Of a DNA stretch of 64,000 nt, positions 26,065-36,803 are shown piece after piece (position 1 is the stretch's first letter; each line of letters starts with the position of its first letter). The notes below the pieces were generated by a model, which ran no database searches, had not been told where the DNA came from, and saw only the letters and a list, made by a program, of their open reading frames with translations. The translations under genes and the position numbers were made by a program. Source of the stretch: Ancylobacter lacus (GTDB lineage: Bacteria > Pseudomonadota > Alphaproteobacteria > Rhizobiales > Xanthobacteraceae); assembly GCF_018390635.1 (NCBI RefSeq), contig NZ_JAHBGE010000018.1, forward strand, positions 1 through 64,000, given 5' to 3'.

Positions 26065-28053
26065 ATGCTGCGCATCGTCGATCAGGCCGTGACCGGTCAG
26101 TCCTCCGCCTTCGAGCACCCGCTCGACTCGCTGACCGCCGCCGAGATTTCGCGCGCCGCCGCCATCATCCGCCAGCATTACGGCTTCGGCGACGACCTCC
26201 GCTTCGAGACCATCGATCTGGTGGAGCCGCCCAAGGAGGTGGTCCGCGCCTTCCAGCCGGGCGATCCGATCACCCGCATCGCCCGCTACAACGTCTACAA
26301 GCGCGCCACCACCGGCGTGCACACCGGCAAGGTCGACCTCGGCACCGGCGCGGTTATCGAGGCGACCTTCCTGCCCGACGCCAAGCCGATGATCTCGCCC
26401 GAGGAGTTCCTCCTCATCGAGGAGGCCGCCAAGGCCGATCCGCGCTTCAAGGCCGCCATCGAACGGCGCGGCATCACCCGCTACGACCTCGTCTGCGTCG
26501 ACCCGTGGACCGCCGGCCAGTTCGGCCTGCCCGACGAGCAGGGCCGCCGCGTCGCCCACACCTTCGTATGGATGCGCATGGGCGAGCTCGACAACTACTA
26601 CGCCCACCCGGTCGAGGGCATCAACGTGGTGGTGGATGTCGACACGCTGGAGGTGGTGCGGATCGACGACCACTTCGAGGCGAGCGGCGACTACATCCCG
26701 GTTCCCGAGACGCCGCTGAACTTCGAGCACACGCTGATCCCGGAATTCCGCGAGCCTTCCTCCGCGCTCGACGTGGTCCAGCCCAACGGCCCGGGCTTCA
26801 CGGTCGAGGGCAACAAGATCACCTGGGAGAACTGGGACGTCCGCGTCTCGTTCAACGGGCGCGAGGGCCTCGTCCTCAACAACCTCGCCTACACCATCGC
26901 CGGCAAGCGCCGCCCCATCCTCTACCGCGCCTCGCTGGCGGAGATGGTGGTGCCCTATGGCACGCCGGAGCGCTCGCATTACCGCAAGAACGTGTTCGAC
27001 AGCGGCGAATACGGCTTCGGCCGGCTGGCCAACTCGCTCTCGCTGGGCTGCGACTGCCTCGGCCACATCCACTATTTCGACGTCGCCCTGCCCGACATCA
27101 TGGGCAACCCGCGCATCATCGAGAACTGCATCTGCCTGCATGAGGAGGACGCCGGCCTCGGCTGGAAGCACTACGACTTCCGCTCCGACCGCACCGAGGT
27201 GCGCCGCCTGCGCAAGCTGGTGATCTCCTCCATCACCACGGTGGGCAACTACGAATACGCCTCCTACTGGTACCTCTTCCAGAACGGCACCATCGAATTC
27301 GAGATGAAGGCGACCGGCATCATCAACACCGCCGCCTGCAAGCCCGGCACCCCGCAGAAATACGGCACCGAGGTCGCGCCCGGCGTGGTCGGCCACATCC
27401 ACCAGCACGTCTTCTCCGCCCGGCTCGACATGGAGGTCGACGGACCGAACAACACGGTGGTGGAGTGCAACACCTACGCCGTGCCCACCGGGCCGGAGAA
27501 CCCGATGGGCAACGCCTTCTACATCGAGGACCGCCCGCTGAAGACCGAGGAGGAGGCCAAGCGCTGCGTCGACTACGAGACCATGCGCTACTGGAAGATC
27601 ATCAACCCCGAGGCGAAGAACTGGGTCGGCAAGCCGACCGGCTACAAGCTGGAGACGCCCTCGGCGGTGAAGTTCTACACCGACCCGAACTCCTGGTCCG
27701 GCCGGCGCGGCGGCTTTGCCTACAACCACCTCTGGGTCACGCCGTTCAGCCCGGAGGAGCGCTACCCCGCCGGCGACTTCGTCAACCTGTCGGAGGGGGG
27801 CCAGGGCCTGCCGGCCTGGACCGCGCAGAACCGCCCGATCGAGAACACCGACCTCGTCGTCTGGCACAGCTTCGGCCTGCACCATCTGCCGCGCCCGGAG
27901 GACCACCCGGTGCAACCCTGCGTGATGTGCGGCTTCAAGCTGATGCCGGTCGGCTTCTTCGACCAGAATCCGATCATCGACCTGCCGCCTGGCAAGAACC
28001 ATGCAAGCCGCTCGACCACCGGCGAGGGCGGCGGTTCCTGCTGCCACGGCTAA
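26065..28053 (+). CDS. Primary-amine oxidase, copper/topaquinone type
   Basis: A 662-residue copper amine oxidase, full length for the family. Y396 in the NYEY motif is the topaquinone precursor, D312 in FDSGEYG is the catalytic base, and the copper ligands are H444 and H446 in HIHQHVF plus H607 in LHHLPRPEDHP. These enzymes convert primary amines to aldehyde, ammonia and peroxide. No clear signal peptide is seen, so it may be cytoplasmic or exported otherwise. The C-terminus ends in an unusual GGSCCHG tail. It heads a unit with a polyamine-type importer, which suggests that a biogenic amine or polyamine is imported and oxidised. Confidence 0.95.
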   Translation: MLRIVDQAVTGQSSAFEHPLDSLTAAEISRAAAIIRQHYGFGDDLRFETIDLVEPPKEVVRAFQPGDPITRIARYNVYKRATTGVHTGKVDLGTGAVIEATFLPDAKPMISPEEFLLIEEAAKADPRFKAAIERRGITRYDLVCVDPWTAGQFGLPDEQGRRVAHTFVWMRMGELDNYYAHPVEGINVVVDVDTLEVVRIDDHFEASGDYIPVPETPLNFEHTLIPEFREPSSALDVVQPNGPGFTVEGNKITWENWDVRVSFNGREGLVLNNLAYTIAGKRRPILYRASLAEMVVPYGTPERSHYRKNVFDSGEYGFGRLANSLSLGCDCLGHIHYFDVALPDIMGNPRIIENCICLHEEDAGLGWKHYDFRSDRTEVRRLRKLVISSITTVGNYEYASYWYLFQNGTIEFEMKATGIINTAACKPGTPQKYGTEVAPGVVGHIHQHVFSARLDMEVDGPNNTVVECNTYAVPTGPENPMGNAFYIEDRPLKTEEEAKRCVDYETMRYWKIINPEAKNWVGKPTGYKLETPSAVKFYTDPNSWSGRRGGFAYNHLWVTPFSPEERYPAGDFVNLSEGGQGLPAWTAQNRPIENTDLVVWHSFGLHHLPRPEDHPVQPCVMCGFKLMPVGFFDQNPIIDLPPGKNHASRSTTGEGGGSCCHG

Positions 28054-28198
28054 AGACGCTCCGCGCCGGCGGCGGCGACGCCCGCCGGTGCGGAACCCAT
28101 CGACAGTCACGCCGGGCGAGCAACGACCCGGCGGCCACCTTCCGGACGAGCACGGGTCGCGCCGACACCTCTCAGGGCGGCCACAACAGGGGACAGCA

Positions 28199-29371
28199 AT
28201 GAAGCGGAAGAACCTTCTGCAGTCGTTCAGCCAGTCGCGGCGCGAATTCCTGCACATGTCGGCGGCGATTGCCGGCAGCATCGCGGCGTCGTCCACCATG
28301 TCGCGTTCCGCCTTCGCGGCGCGCGAGAACGAATTGAACATCTATTGCTGGGAAGGCTACAACTCCGACAAGGTGCTCGACCCCTTCCGCAAGGAATTCA
28401 AGACCAACGTCAAGGCCCAGGGCCTGATCTCCGACCCCGACGCGGTGAACAAGCTGCGCGCCGGCGAGACCAAGGTGTGGGACATCATCAACCTGAACAA
28501 CGCCTGGGGCCGGCGCCAGCTCTTCCCGGAAAACCTCATCGTCCCGCTCGACCAGGCCCGCTTCAAGCCCAAGTGGGACATGGTGCTGCCGGAGTTCAAG
28601 TGGCCCTATTACTGGGCAATGTCGAATGACGGCAAGAACCTGCTCGGCATGGTGCAGCGCTTCGGGCCCTCCGGCGTCAACGTCAACACCGACAAGATCT
28701 CCCGCGAGACGGTGCAGAACGACGGCTACGAGATCTTCCTCGCCGACGACTTCAAGGGCAAATACGCGGTGCTGATGTATGACGACTGGGTCATCATGCA
28801 TCTGTGCATGGCCTGCGGCTTCAGCCCGTTCGACAACCTCTCCGACGCGCAGATCGCGACCTACGAGACCGCGATGCGCAAGCTGATCAACAACGCCGCC
28901 TTCCTCAGCGACGACATGAACGCCATCGCCCTCGGCATGGTGAACGGCTCGATCATCGGCTCCTTCCCCGGCAGCACCTACACCGTCTCGGCCGCCCGCT
29001 TCGACGGCAACGCCAATCTGCGCTGCGTGATCCCGAAGAAGGGGCCGAACAACAAGCCCGGCGTCTGCTGGATGGAGCTGACCTCCACCGTGAACAACCC
29101 GGAGCTGTCGCCCCGCGCGGCGGACTTCCTCGAATATTGCTACCGCCCGGAGGTCTGCAAGAACGTGTCCTTCGCCGAGGGCACCTACAACCCGGTGACC
29201 CAGATGGGCGACAAGCGGGTGATGGCGCTCTATTCCAAGGAAGAGCTCGACGCCATCCAGTTCGACACGCTGGACGAGGACATGGCGCTCTGCTCGGACT
29301 TCGACATCATCCCGAACTACCCCAAGCTGCACGAGATCTTCGCGACCGCGGTGCGCGAGCGCAAGGCCTGA
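28199..29371 (+). CDS. Amine/polyamine-type ABC transporter substrate-binding protein
   Basis: A 390-residue periplasmic binding protein of the PotD/PotF group. The N-terminus has a twin-arginine signal (SRREFLHMSAA..., SAFAAREN cleavage region). ELNIYCWEGYNSDKVLDPF is the first strand and its Trp is typical of polyamine binders. Cys residues are unusually frequent (about eight). It is encoded 145 nt after the amine oxidase and 109 nt before the ATPase; the second gap holds an imperfect GC-rich hairpin, as often seen behind binding-protein genes. Confidence 0.9.
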   Translation: MKRKNLLQSFSQSRREFLHMSAAIAGSIAASSTMSRSAFAARENELNIYCWEGYNSDKVLDPFRKEFKTNVKAQGLISDPDAVNKLRAGETKVWDIINLNNAWGRRQLFPENLIVPLDQARFKPKWDMVLPEFKWPYYWAMSNDGKNLLGMVQRFGPSGVNVNTDKISRETVQNDGYEIFLADDFKGKYAVLMYDDWVIMHLCMACGFSPFDNLSDAQIATYETAMRKLINNAAFLSDDMNAIALGMVNGSIIGSFPGSTYTVSAARFDGNANLRCVIPKKGPNNKPGVCWMELTSTVNNPELSPRAADFLEYCYRPEVCKNVSFAEGTYNPVTQMGDKRVMALYSKEELDAIQFDTLDEDMALCSDFDIIPNYPKLHEIFATAVRERKA

Positions 29372-29480
29372 CCCCCCGGCAGCCTCCGTCGCGGCGGGGC
29401 CCACCCGCCGCGGCCCCGTTACGGGCCGGGCGCCTTCGGGAAGCCCGGTCCCGCCCACCGACGCAGGGGAACGCAACCTC

Positions 29481-30593
29481 ATGGCAGAAGCCGCCCAGAG
29501 CCTGAAACCGCCCGAACCGGCCGGCCAGCCGATCCTTCAGCTGCGCAATGTCGACCGCATCTTCGACAGCTTCGCCGCGGTCGACCGCATCACCCTCGAC
29601 ATCTACGAGCGCGAGTTCTTCACCATCGTCGGCCCCTCCGGCAGCGGCAAGACCACCATGGTCCGCATGCTGGTGGGCATGGACAAGCCGACCAATGGCG
29701 ACATCCTGCTGCGCGGCGAGCGCATAAACGACGTGCCGGCCAACAGGCGCCCCACCTGCATGGTGTTCCAGTCGCTGGCGCTGTTCCCCCACCGCACCGT
29801 CGGCCAGAACATCGAATTCCCGCTGAAGATGCGCGGCGTCGACGCCGCCACCCGCCGCAAGCGGGCGCTGGAGCTGCTCGACCAGCTCCGCCTGCCGCAG
29901 AGCTATTACGGCAAGATGGTCACCCAGTGCTCCGGCGGCGAGCGCCAGCGCGTGGCCCTCGCCCGGGCGCTGGCCTTCGACCCCGAGATCCTGTTCTTCG
30001 ACGAGCCGCTTTCGGCCCTCGACTACCGGCTGCGCAAGCTGCTGGAGAAGGAGCTGAAGGACATCCACCGCGAGACCGGCAAGACCTTCGTCTACATCAC
30101 CCACTCGCTGGAGGAGGCGATGGTGATGTCGGACCGCATCGGCGTGATGAATCGCGGCCGCTTCGTCCAGATCGGCACCCCGCGCGAGATCTACGGCAGC
30201 CCGCACAGCCGCTTCGTCTCCGAGTTCATGGGCGAGGTGAACGTGATCGAGGTGCGCGGCGAGGCCGGGGCGGTGGTCGATGCCGCCGGCACCCGCTTCG
30301 CCACGCCGGTGGTCGCCGCCGACTTCGACACCGGCACGCTGGTGGTGCGGCCGGAGGATGTGCGCTTCGTCGGCGCCGGCGAGAGCGCCGACAACCGCCT
30401 CACCGGGGTGATCTACAACGAGTACCTGCTCGGCTCGCGGGTGCAGTATCAGGTCCGCGTCGGCGAAGGGCAGACCTTCCTGGTGGAGAAGCTGCGCGAC
30501 CAGATGCCCCCCGGCGGCCCCGGCAGCGCCGTCACCATCGGCTGGGACGCCCGGGATTCCATGGTCTTCCCGGCCAGCCGCCTCCAGCAGTGA
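29481..30593 (+). CDS. ABC transporter ATP-binding protein (PotA type)
   Basis: A 370-residue ATPase: Walker A GPSGSGKTT, Q-loop VFQSLALFPH, signature SGGERQRVALARAL, Walker B ILFFDEPLSALD and switch His in YITHSLEEA, then a TOBE domain from about residue 285. Energises the importer formed with the permeases at 30668 and 31602. Confidence 0.94.
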   Translation: MAEAAQSLKPPEPAGQPILQLRNVDRIFDSFAAVDRITLDIYEREFFTIVGPSGSGKTTMVRMLVGMDKPTNGDILLRGERINDVPANRRPTCMVFQSLALFPHRTVGQNIEFPLKMRGVDAATRRKRALELLDQLRLPQSYYGKMVTQCSGGERQRVALARALAFDPEILFFDEPLSALDYRLRKLLEKELKDIHRETGKTFVYITHSLEEAMVMSDRIGVMNRGRFVQIGTPREIYGSPHSRFVSEFMGEVNVIEVRGEAGAVVDAAGTRFATPVVAADFDTGTLVVRPEDVRFVGAGESADNRLTGVIYNEYLLGSRVQYQVRVGEGQTFLVEKLRDQMPPGGPGSAVTIGWDARDSMVFPASRLQQ

Positions 30594-30667
30594 ACGGGCC
30601 GCGGCCCTCCGGCCGCTGGCACGTTTCGCGCATGGAACCGGTCGACCTCTTATCCACGGAGACAACA

Positions 30668-31597
30668 ATGAGCCGTGCGAGCGACTTCGCGGCCGAAGCG
30701 CCGGCCCCGCTCCGGGCGATCCGCGCGCCCTCGCGCCTCGCCAGCCTCGGCCGGTGGTTCGCCGAGCCGGGCGTCGTGGCGGCGGCGCCGCTGGCGCTGC
30801 TGATGCTGGGGGGCTTCCTCGGCCCGCTGCTTCTGGTGGTCGTCTTCGCCTTCATGCCGGGCGGCACCTTCTCGATCCTCCAGGTGCCGACGCTGGCGAA
30901 CTTCGTCGAGATCGTCGCGAATTCCTATTACCTCTCCTTCCTCGCCTCGCTCTGGCTGGCGGCGCTCACGGTGGTGATCTGCCTCGTCGTCTGCTACCCC
31001 GTAGCCTTCGCCATGGTGCGGGTGTTCGGCCGGCACGGCAGCATACTGGCGCTGCTCATCACCGCGCCGCTCTTCGTCGCCGACAATCTGCGGCTGATGG
31101 GCTGGGTATTGTTCCTGGTGAAGGGCGGCGTGGTCTCCGGCTCGCTGCAGACCTGGTTCGGCATCGAGGTGGACTCGATGCTCTACACCTCCGGCGCCAC
31201 CCTGTTCGGCCTCGTCTACATCTACCTGCCCTTCATGCTGTTCCCCATCATCATGGGCATCTCCATGGTGCCGGAGCAGATGCGGGAAGCCGCCTTCGAC
31301 CTCGGCGCCACCCGCTTCCAGGTGCTGCGCGAGGTGGACGTGCCGCTCGCCATGCCCGGCATCCTCATCGGCTCGCTGATGACCTTCATCCTCGCCGCCG
31401 GTTCCCTCACCGAGGCACGCACGCTGGGCGGCAACGCCGTCACCATGATCGCGATGGACATCCAGAAGGAGTTCGGCTTCGCCCAGAACTGGCCGAAGGG
31501 CTCGGCGCTGGCGGTGCTGATGATCCTGCTGGCCGGGGCGCTGGCCGTCACCGCGCTGAAGCGCATCGACCTCGACCTGATCTTCGGACGGAAGTGA
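30668..31597 (+). CDS. ABC transporter permease (PotB type)
   Basis: A 309-residue permease with six predicted helices and the EAA-loop EAAFDLGATRFQVLREVDVPLAMPG. The ATG at 30668 behind GGAGACAAC is chosen; an in-frame ATG at 30632 would add 12 residues. The second permease gene begins 4 nt after the stop. Confidence 0.92.
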   Translation: MSRASDFAAEAPAPLRAIRAPSRLASLGRWFAEPGVVAAAPLALLMLGGFLGPLLLVVVFAFMPGGTFSILQVPTLANFVEIVANSYYLSFLASLWLAALTVVICLVVCYPVAFAMVRVFGRHGSILALLITAPLFVADNLRLMGWVLFLVKGGVVSGSLQTWFGIEVDSMLYTSGATLFGLVYIYLPFMLFPIIMGISMVPEQMREAAFDLGATRFQVLREVDVPLAMPGILIGSLMTFILAAGSLTEARTLGGNAVTMIAMDIQKEFGFAQNWPKGSALAVLMILLAGALAVTALKRIDLDLIFGRK

Positions 31598-31601
31598 CCC
31601 C

Positions 31602-32417
31602 ATGAACAGCACCGGCCGCGGCGTCCGCTTCCTCTATGCCTGCCTCATCGCGGCGTTCCTGCTGCTGATGTACCTGCCGATGGTGACCATCGCGCTGGCC
31701 TCGTTCTCGCGCACCCGCTACTTCCGCTTCCCCATCCCGGCGTGGTCGACCAACTGGTACGCCGAGGTGTTCGAATCGCTGTCGATCCGCAACTTCTTCT
31801 GGACCTCGGTCATCATCGCGGTGCTGGTGGGGCTGATCTCGACGGCCCTGGCCTTCTTCGGCGCGCTGGCCTTTGCCCGCTACCGCTGGAAAGGCCGCAA
31901 GCTGTTCCAGAAGATCGTCATCCTGCCGATCCTGTTCCCCCAGGCGGTGCTGGGGCTGGCGCTGCTGCTGTGGTTCACCGCCATCGGCATCACCCCGAGC
32001 TGGCAGACCGCGGTGTTCGCCCATATCGTCTGGATCGCGCCGATCACCACGCTGATCATCGCCATCCAGGTCTATTCCTTCGATCCCGCCTGGGAGGAAG
32101 CCGCCTTCGACCTCGGCGCCACCCGCCTGCAGGTGCTGCGCGAGGTGACGCTGCCGATCCTGACGCCGGGGCTGATCGCCGGCTTCTTCTCGGCCTTCCT
32201 GCTGTCCTGGGCGAATTTCCCGCTCTCGATGTTCTCCAGCGGCGCCGACCAGACCATTCCCGGCTGGATCAGCGCCAAGGTGCAGGCGGGCTACACCCCG
32301 CAGGTGCCGGCGGTCGGCACGCTCACCATGCTGGCGGCGGCGGTCATCATGGGCGCCGGCTACGGGCTGGTCGTGCTGCAGGCCCGGCGTCGGGCGCGGG
32401 CCGAGGCGGCGGGCTGA
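31602..32417 (+). CDS. ABC transporter permease (PotC type)
   Basis: A 271-residue permease with six helices and the EAA-loop EAAFDLGATRLQVLREVTLPILTPG, nearly identical in its loop to the preceding permease. Last gene of the amine oxidase/importer unit; a strong terminator follows. Confidence 0.93.
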   Translation: MNSTGRGVRFLYACLIAAFLLLMYLPMVTIALASFSRTRYFRFPIPAWSTNWYAEVFESLSIRNFFWTSVIIAVLVGLISTALAFFGALAFARYRWKGRKLFQKIVILPILFPQAVLGLALLLWFTAIGITPSWQTAVFAHIVWIAPITTLIIAIQVYSFDPAWEEAAFDLGATRLQVLREVTLPILTPGLIAGFFSAFLLSWANFPLSMFSSGADQTIPGWISAKVQAGYTPQVPAVGTLTMLAAAVIMGAGYGLVVLQARRRARAEAAG

Positions 32418-32466
32418 GGAAGAAGCGGCCCCCCGCGGCTTTCGCGAAACCCAGCGCACCCATGGA

Positions 32467-32495
32467 AAAGGCGGCCGCGCGGCCGCCTTTCTTCG
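32467..32495 (+). terminator. Intrinsic terminator of the amine importer operon
   Basis: AAAGGCGGCC at 32467-32476 pairs perfectly with GGCCGCCTTT at 32481-32490 around a GCGC loop, followed by CTTCGTT. The symmetric A/T ends would also let it stop the leftward SDR transcript. Confidence 0.85.
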
Positions 32496-32528
32496 TTCCC
32501 GCCCTCCCCGCGCCGCCGGGGAACCCCC

Positions 32529-33299
32529 TCAGTGCATCCACAGCCCGCCGGTGACGTTGATCGACTGGCCGGTCATGTAGGACGCCTCATCCGAGGCGAG
32601 GAAGGCGACCACCCGGGCGATGTCGTCCGGCACCCCCACGCGCCCGAGCGGGATCAGCGCCTCGCGCTCCTTCGCGGTCGGCAGTCCCTGCTCGACGGAG
32701 CGGGCATCGGCGTCGCTGCGCATCCTGGTGCCGACGATGGTGCCGGGGCAGACCGCGTTGACGGTCACGCCATGCGGCGCCAGCTCGCCCGCCAGTGCCT
32801 GCGTCAGCCCGATCACCGCGAATTTCGAGGCGGAATAGGCGGAGTAGTTCGGCTTGGCGATCTTGCCGAACCAGGAGGCGGTGTTGATGATCCGGCCGCT
32901 GCGGCGCGCGATCATCTCCGGGATCACCGCCTTGCAGATATGGAAGACCCCGTCGGCATTGATGCGGAACACCTCGCGCCAGTCCTCGACGGCCAGCTCG
33001 ATCACCGGCCCGACCCGCACGATCGCGGCGTTGTTGGACACGATATCGACCGGCCCCAGCGTGGCGCGCGCCTGCGCCACCGCCGCGCCCGCGGCGTCGG
33101 GGTCGCCGACATCGGCGGCCAGCGCCAGCGCCCGCCGGCCGAGCGCGCGCACCTCGGCCGCCGTCTCCTCCGCCCCGGCGGCGTCGATGTCGAGAAGGGC
33201 GACGTCGCAGCCCTCCTGCGCGAAGCGGGTGGCGATGCGGCGGCCGATGCCGGCGCCGGCGCCGGTGACCAGCGCCACGCGGCCGTCGAGACTGTACAT
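32529..33299 (-). CDS. Short-chain dehydrogenase/reductase (last gene of the liv operon)
   Basis: A 256-residue classical SDR: TGAGAGIG nucleotide motif, NNAA at about residue 89, catalytic Ser in NTASWFG and the YSAYSASK Tyr-Lys pair, and a substrate-loop PGTIVGT. Members oxidise or reduce alcohols/ketones with NAD(P). It lies 11 nt behind livF in the same direction, so its substrate is probably derived from the compound imported by the Liv system. A second SDR is in the divergent arm (39539). ATG at 33299 chosen at the start of the Rossmann strand. Confidence 0.9.
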   Translation of the reverse strand: MYSLDGRVALVTGAGAGIGRRIATRFAQEGCDVALLDIDAAGAEETAAEVRALGRRALALAADVGDPDAAGAAVAQARATLGPVDIVSNNAAIVRVGPVIELAVEDWREVFRINADGVFHICKAVIPEMIARRSGRIINTASWFGKIAKPNYSAYSASKFAVIGLTQALAGELAPHGVTVNAVCPGTIVGTRMRSDADARSVEQGLPTAKEREALIPLGRVGVPDDIARVVAFLASDEASYMTGQSINVTGGLWMH

Positions 33300-33310
33300 G
33301 GGCGGCTCCG

Positions 33311-34060
<750 letters not shown>

Positions 34061-34795
34061 GATACGCCTCCTGCACTTCGGTGTTGGCGCGGATGTCGGC
34101 GGCGGTGCCCTGCGCCAGCACCCTCCCCCGGTTCATCACGACGATGGTGTCGGAGATGGCCATGATGAGCTTCATGTCGTGCTCGATCAGCACCATGGCG
34201 AGGCCCGGGGCGCGCAGGGCGAGGATGTGCTGCTTGAGCTGCTCGGTCTCGCCGTGGTTCAGCCCCGCCGCCGGCTCGTCGAGCAGCAGCACGCGCGGCT
34301 CGCACACCACGGCGCGGGCCAGCTCCACCAGCTTCTGCTGGCCATAGGCGAGGCTGCCGGCGTTGCGCTGGGCATACGCGGCGAGGCCGAGCTTCGCCAG
34401 CACCGCGTGGCACTTCTCCCGCCGCGCCTCGGCGGCGGCGCGCCCGGTGAGGCCGAAGGTGTCGGCCACCAGCGGGGCGATGCCGGACGGCACCAGCGCC
34501 ACCTCCAGGTTCTTCAGCACGCTCATGCCGTCGAACAGCCGGATGTTCTGGTAGGTGCGGGACAGGCCGGCATGGGCGATGCGGTGCTTGGGCAGCTTCT
34601 GCAGCTCGACCTCGCCGACGAGGATGCGGCCGGAGGAGACGCTGTAGGAGCCCGCCGCCATGTTGACGAGGGTCGACTTGCCCGCCCCGTTCGGCCCGAT
34701 CACCGCGGTGATGATGCCCGGCTTCACCTCGAAGGAGACGTCGTCCACCGCCTTCAGCGCGCCGAACTGCTTGGTCACATGATCGAAGCGCAGCA

Positions 34796-35776
34796 TCAGC
34801 CCCCTCCCAGCCGGCGCATCAGCCAGCTCGGCCCGTAGTCGCGCGCGATGAGGCCGCGCGGGCGGGCGAGGATGACCAGCACCAGCGCCATGCCGTAGAG
34901 CAGCAGGCGGTAATCGGCCCAGGCCCGCAGCAGCTCGGGCACCAGGATCAACAGCGTCGCGCCGAGCAGCGCGCCGAACGGGTTGCCGAGCCCGCCCACC
35001 ACGATCACCAGCACGATGACCAGCGACTCCCAGAAAGTGAAGCTCTCCGGCGAGACGAAGCGCTGCATGGCGGCGAAGATGACGCCGCACGCCCCGCCGA
35101 TCATCGCCGAGGTGCCGAAGGCGACGAGCTTCACCCGGGTGGTGTCGATGCCGCAGCCGCGCGCCGCGTCCTGGTCCTCGCGCACCGCCGCGAGCGCGGT
35201 GCCGAGCGCGCTTTCCTGGATCCGCCAGACGAAGAGGAACGCCACCGCGAGCAGGCCGACCAGCAGGTAGAGGAAGTCGAGCGGGGTCGCCAGCGTCCAG
35301 CCGAACAGGGTCGCCTCGTCGATGCGGGCGATGCCCTGCGGGCCGTTGGTGAGCCCGTCCAGATTGTTCATCAGCACCCGGATGATCTCGCCGAAGCCCA
35401 GCGTGACGATGGCGAGGTAGTCGCCGCGCAGCCGCAGCACCGGGATGCCGAGCAGGATGCCCGCCAGCCCCGCCAGCCCCGCGCCGATGAACAGCACCAG
35501 CGCGAACGGCAGGTGGATGTCGAACTGGCCGGAGGCCAGCAGCGCCCAGCTATAGGCGCCGATGGCGTAGAACGCGACGAAGCCGAGATCGAGCAGGCCG
35601 GCATAGCCGACCACGATGTTCAGCCCCAGCCCGAGCACGGCATAGAGCAGGATCATGTCGAGCACGCGCAGCGGGTAGGTCGGCAGGAAATGGCCGATCA
35701 CCAGCACCAGCGCGGGCACCGCCAGCAGCGCGGCCGCGCCGCGCACCGGATTCAGCCGGGGATGGGCCTCAGAAGT
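34796..35776 (-). CDS. livM: Branched-chain-amino-acid-type ABC transporter permease (LivM)
   Basis: A 326-residue permease with about nine to ten membrane helices and the LivM-type signature GLNIVVGYAGLLDLGFVAFYAIGAY and GDYLAIVTLGFGEIIRVL. The GTG at 35776 (MTSEAHP) overlaps the livH stop by 8 nt and fits the family better than the in-frame start at 35809. Ends in 1-nt overlap with livG. Confidence 0.92.
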   Translation of the reverse strand, partial: TSEAHPRLNPVRGAAALLAVPALVLVIGHFLPTYPLRVLDMILLYAVLGLGLNIVVGYAGLLDLGFVAFYAIGAYSWALLASGQFDIHLPFALVLFIGAGLAGLAGILLGIPVLRLRGDYLAIVTLGFGEIIRVLMNNLDGLTNGPQGIARIDEATLFGWTLATPLDFLYLLVGLLAVAFLFVWRIQESALGTALAAVREDQDAARGCGIDTTRVKLVAFGTSAMIGGACGVIFAAMQRFVSPESFTFWESLVIVLVIVVGGLGNPFGALLGATLLILVPELLRAWADYRLLLYGMALVLVILARPRGLIARDYGPSWLMRRLGGG

Positions 35777-36710
35777 CACTCTTGTACACCATGGTTTCCT
35801 CGCTGACATGCTCGCCGAGCAGGCCCGCGGGGCGGAACAGGAGGATGAGCACCAGCACCGAGAAGGCGAAGATGTCGCGATATTCGGTGCCGACCAGCCC
35901 GCCGGTGAGCACCGGCATCCAGGCGGTGCCGAAGGTTTCGATGATGCCGAGCAGGAAGCCGCCGAGCACCGCGCCGGGAATCGAGCCGATGCCGCCCAGG
36001 ATCGCGGCGGTGAACGCCTTCATCCCGATGACGAAGCCCATGGTGAAGCTGGCGACCCCGTAGAACGAGGAATAGAGGATGCCCGCCACCGCGCCGAGGC
36101 CGGGGCCGATGAAGAAGATGAGCGAGATCGCCATGTTGGGGTTGATGCCGACCAGCGAGGCGGTCTCGGCGTTCTCCGCCACGGCGCGGATGCGCACGCC
36201 GAGCGTGGTGCGGTTCACGAACAGCTCCAGCCCCACCATCAGCACCACCGCCACCGTGAAGATGGTGATCTGCTTGTAGGTGACGATGGCGCCGAACAGC
36301 TCCACCACCCCGTTCGGCAGGAAGGAGGGGTAGATCAGCGGCCGCCGGCCGGCGATCAGCATCACCGCGTTCTGGATCACCACCGCCATGCCGAGGGCGG
36401 AGAGCATCGGCGCGAGGCGCGAGGTGCCCCGCAGCGGGCGATAGGCCACGATCTCGACGCTGACGCCGATCAGCCCCACCGCGACGAAGGTGACGAGCCC
36501 CACCGCGACGCCGCCCAGCGGATGCCCCGCCACCCCCAGCGCGCCCGCCAGCCCCAGCCCGATGAAGGCGCCGGCGGTGAACAGCTCGCTATGGGCGAAG
36601 TTGATGAGGCGCAGCACGCCATAGACCATGGTGTAGCCCAGCGCGATCAGCGCGTAGATCGAGCCGACCGTGAGGGCGTTGATGGTCTGCTGGAGGATCA
36701 GGGAGCCCAT
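35769..36710 (-). CDS. livH: Branched-chain-amino-acid-type ABC transporter permease (LivH)
   Basis: A 313-residue permease with about eight helices; the N-terminal LQQTINALTVGSIYALIALGYTMVYGVLRL stretch and GMKAFTAAILGGIGSIPGAVLGG are LivH hallmarks. It follows livK after a 144-nt gap that contains a strong hairpin (36804-36842). Confidence 0.93.
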   Translation of the reverse strand: MGSLILQQTINALTVGSIYALIALGYTMVYGVLRLINFAHSELFTAGAFIGLGLAGALGVAGHPLGGVAVGLVTFVAVGLIGVSVEIVAYRPLRGTSRLAPMLSALGMAVVIQNAVMLIAGRRPLIYPSFLPNGVVELFGAIVTYKQITIFTVAVVLMVGLELFVNRTTLGVRIRAVAENAETASLVGINPNMAISLIFFIGPGLGAVAGILYSSFYGVASFTMGFVIGMKAFTAAILGGIGSIPGAVLGGFLLGIIETFGTAWMPVLTGGLVGTEYRDIFAFSVLVLILLFRPAGLLGEHVSEETMVYKSDF

Positions 36711-36803
36711 GGGCAGGTTCCTTGCCGGGCCGGCGGGGCCGCGCGGCCGGTGGAGGGCACGCCGGGCGGCGGGCGGGAGGCCCGCGCCAGGCGGCGGAAA
36801 GGG

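Noticed and set aside
24661-28341. 1226-codon antisense frame spanning DUF2182 and amine oxidase genes
   Set aside because: Composition is that of an antisense shadow; it crosses several well-supported genes on the other strand.
34680-36320. CCGTTCGG core sequences inside livG and livH
   Set aside because: They lie in coding DNA without the extended arms or partner sites, so they are taken as chance in GC-rich sequence rather than operators.
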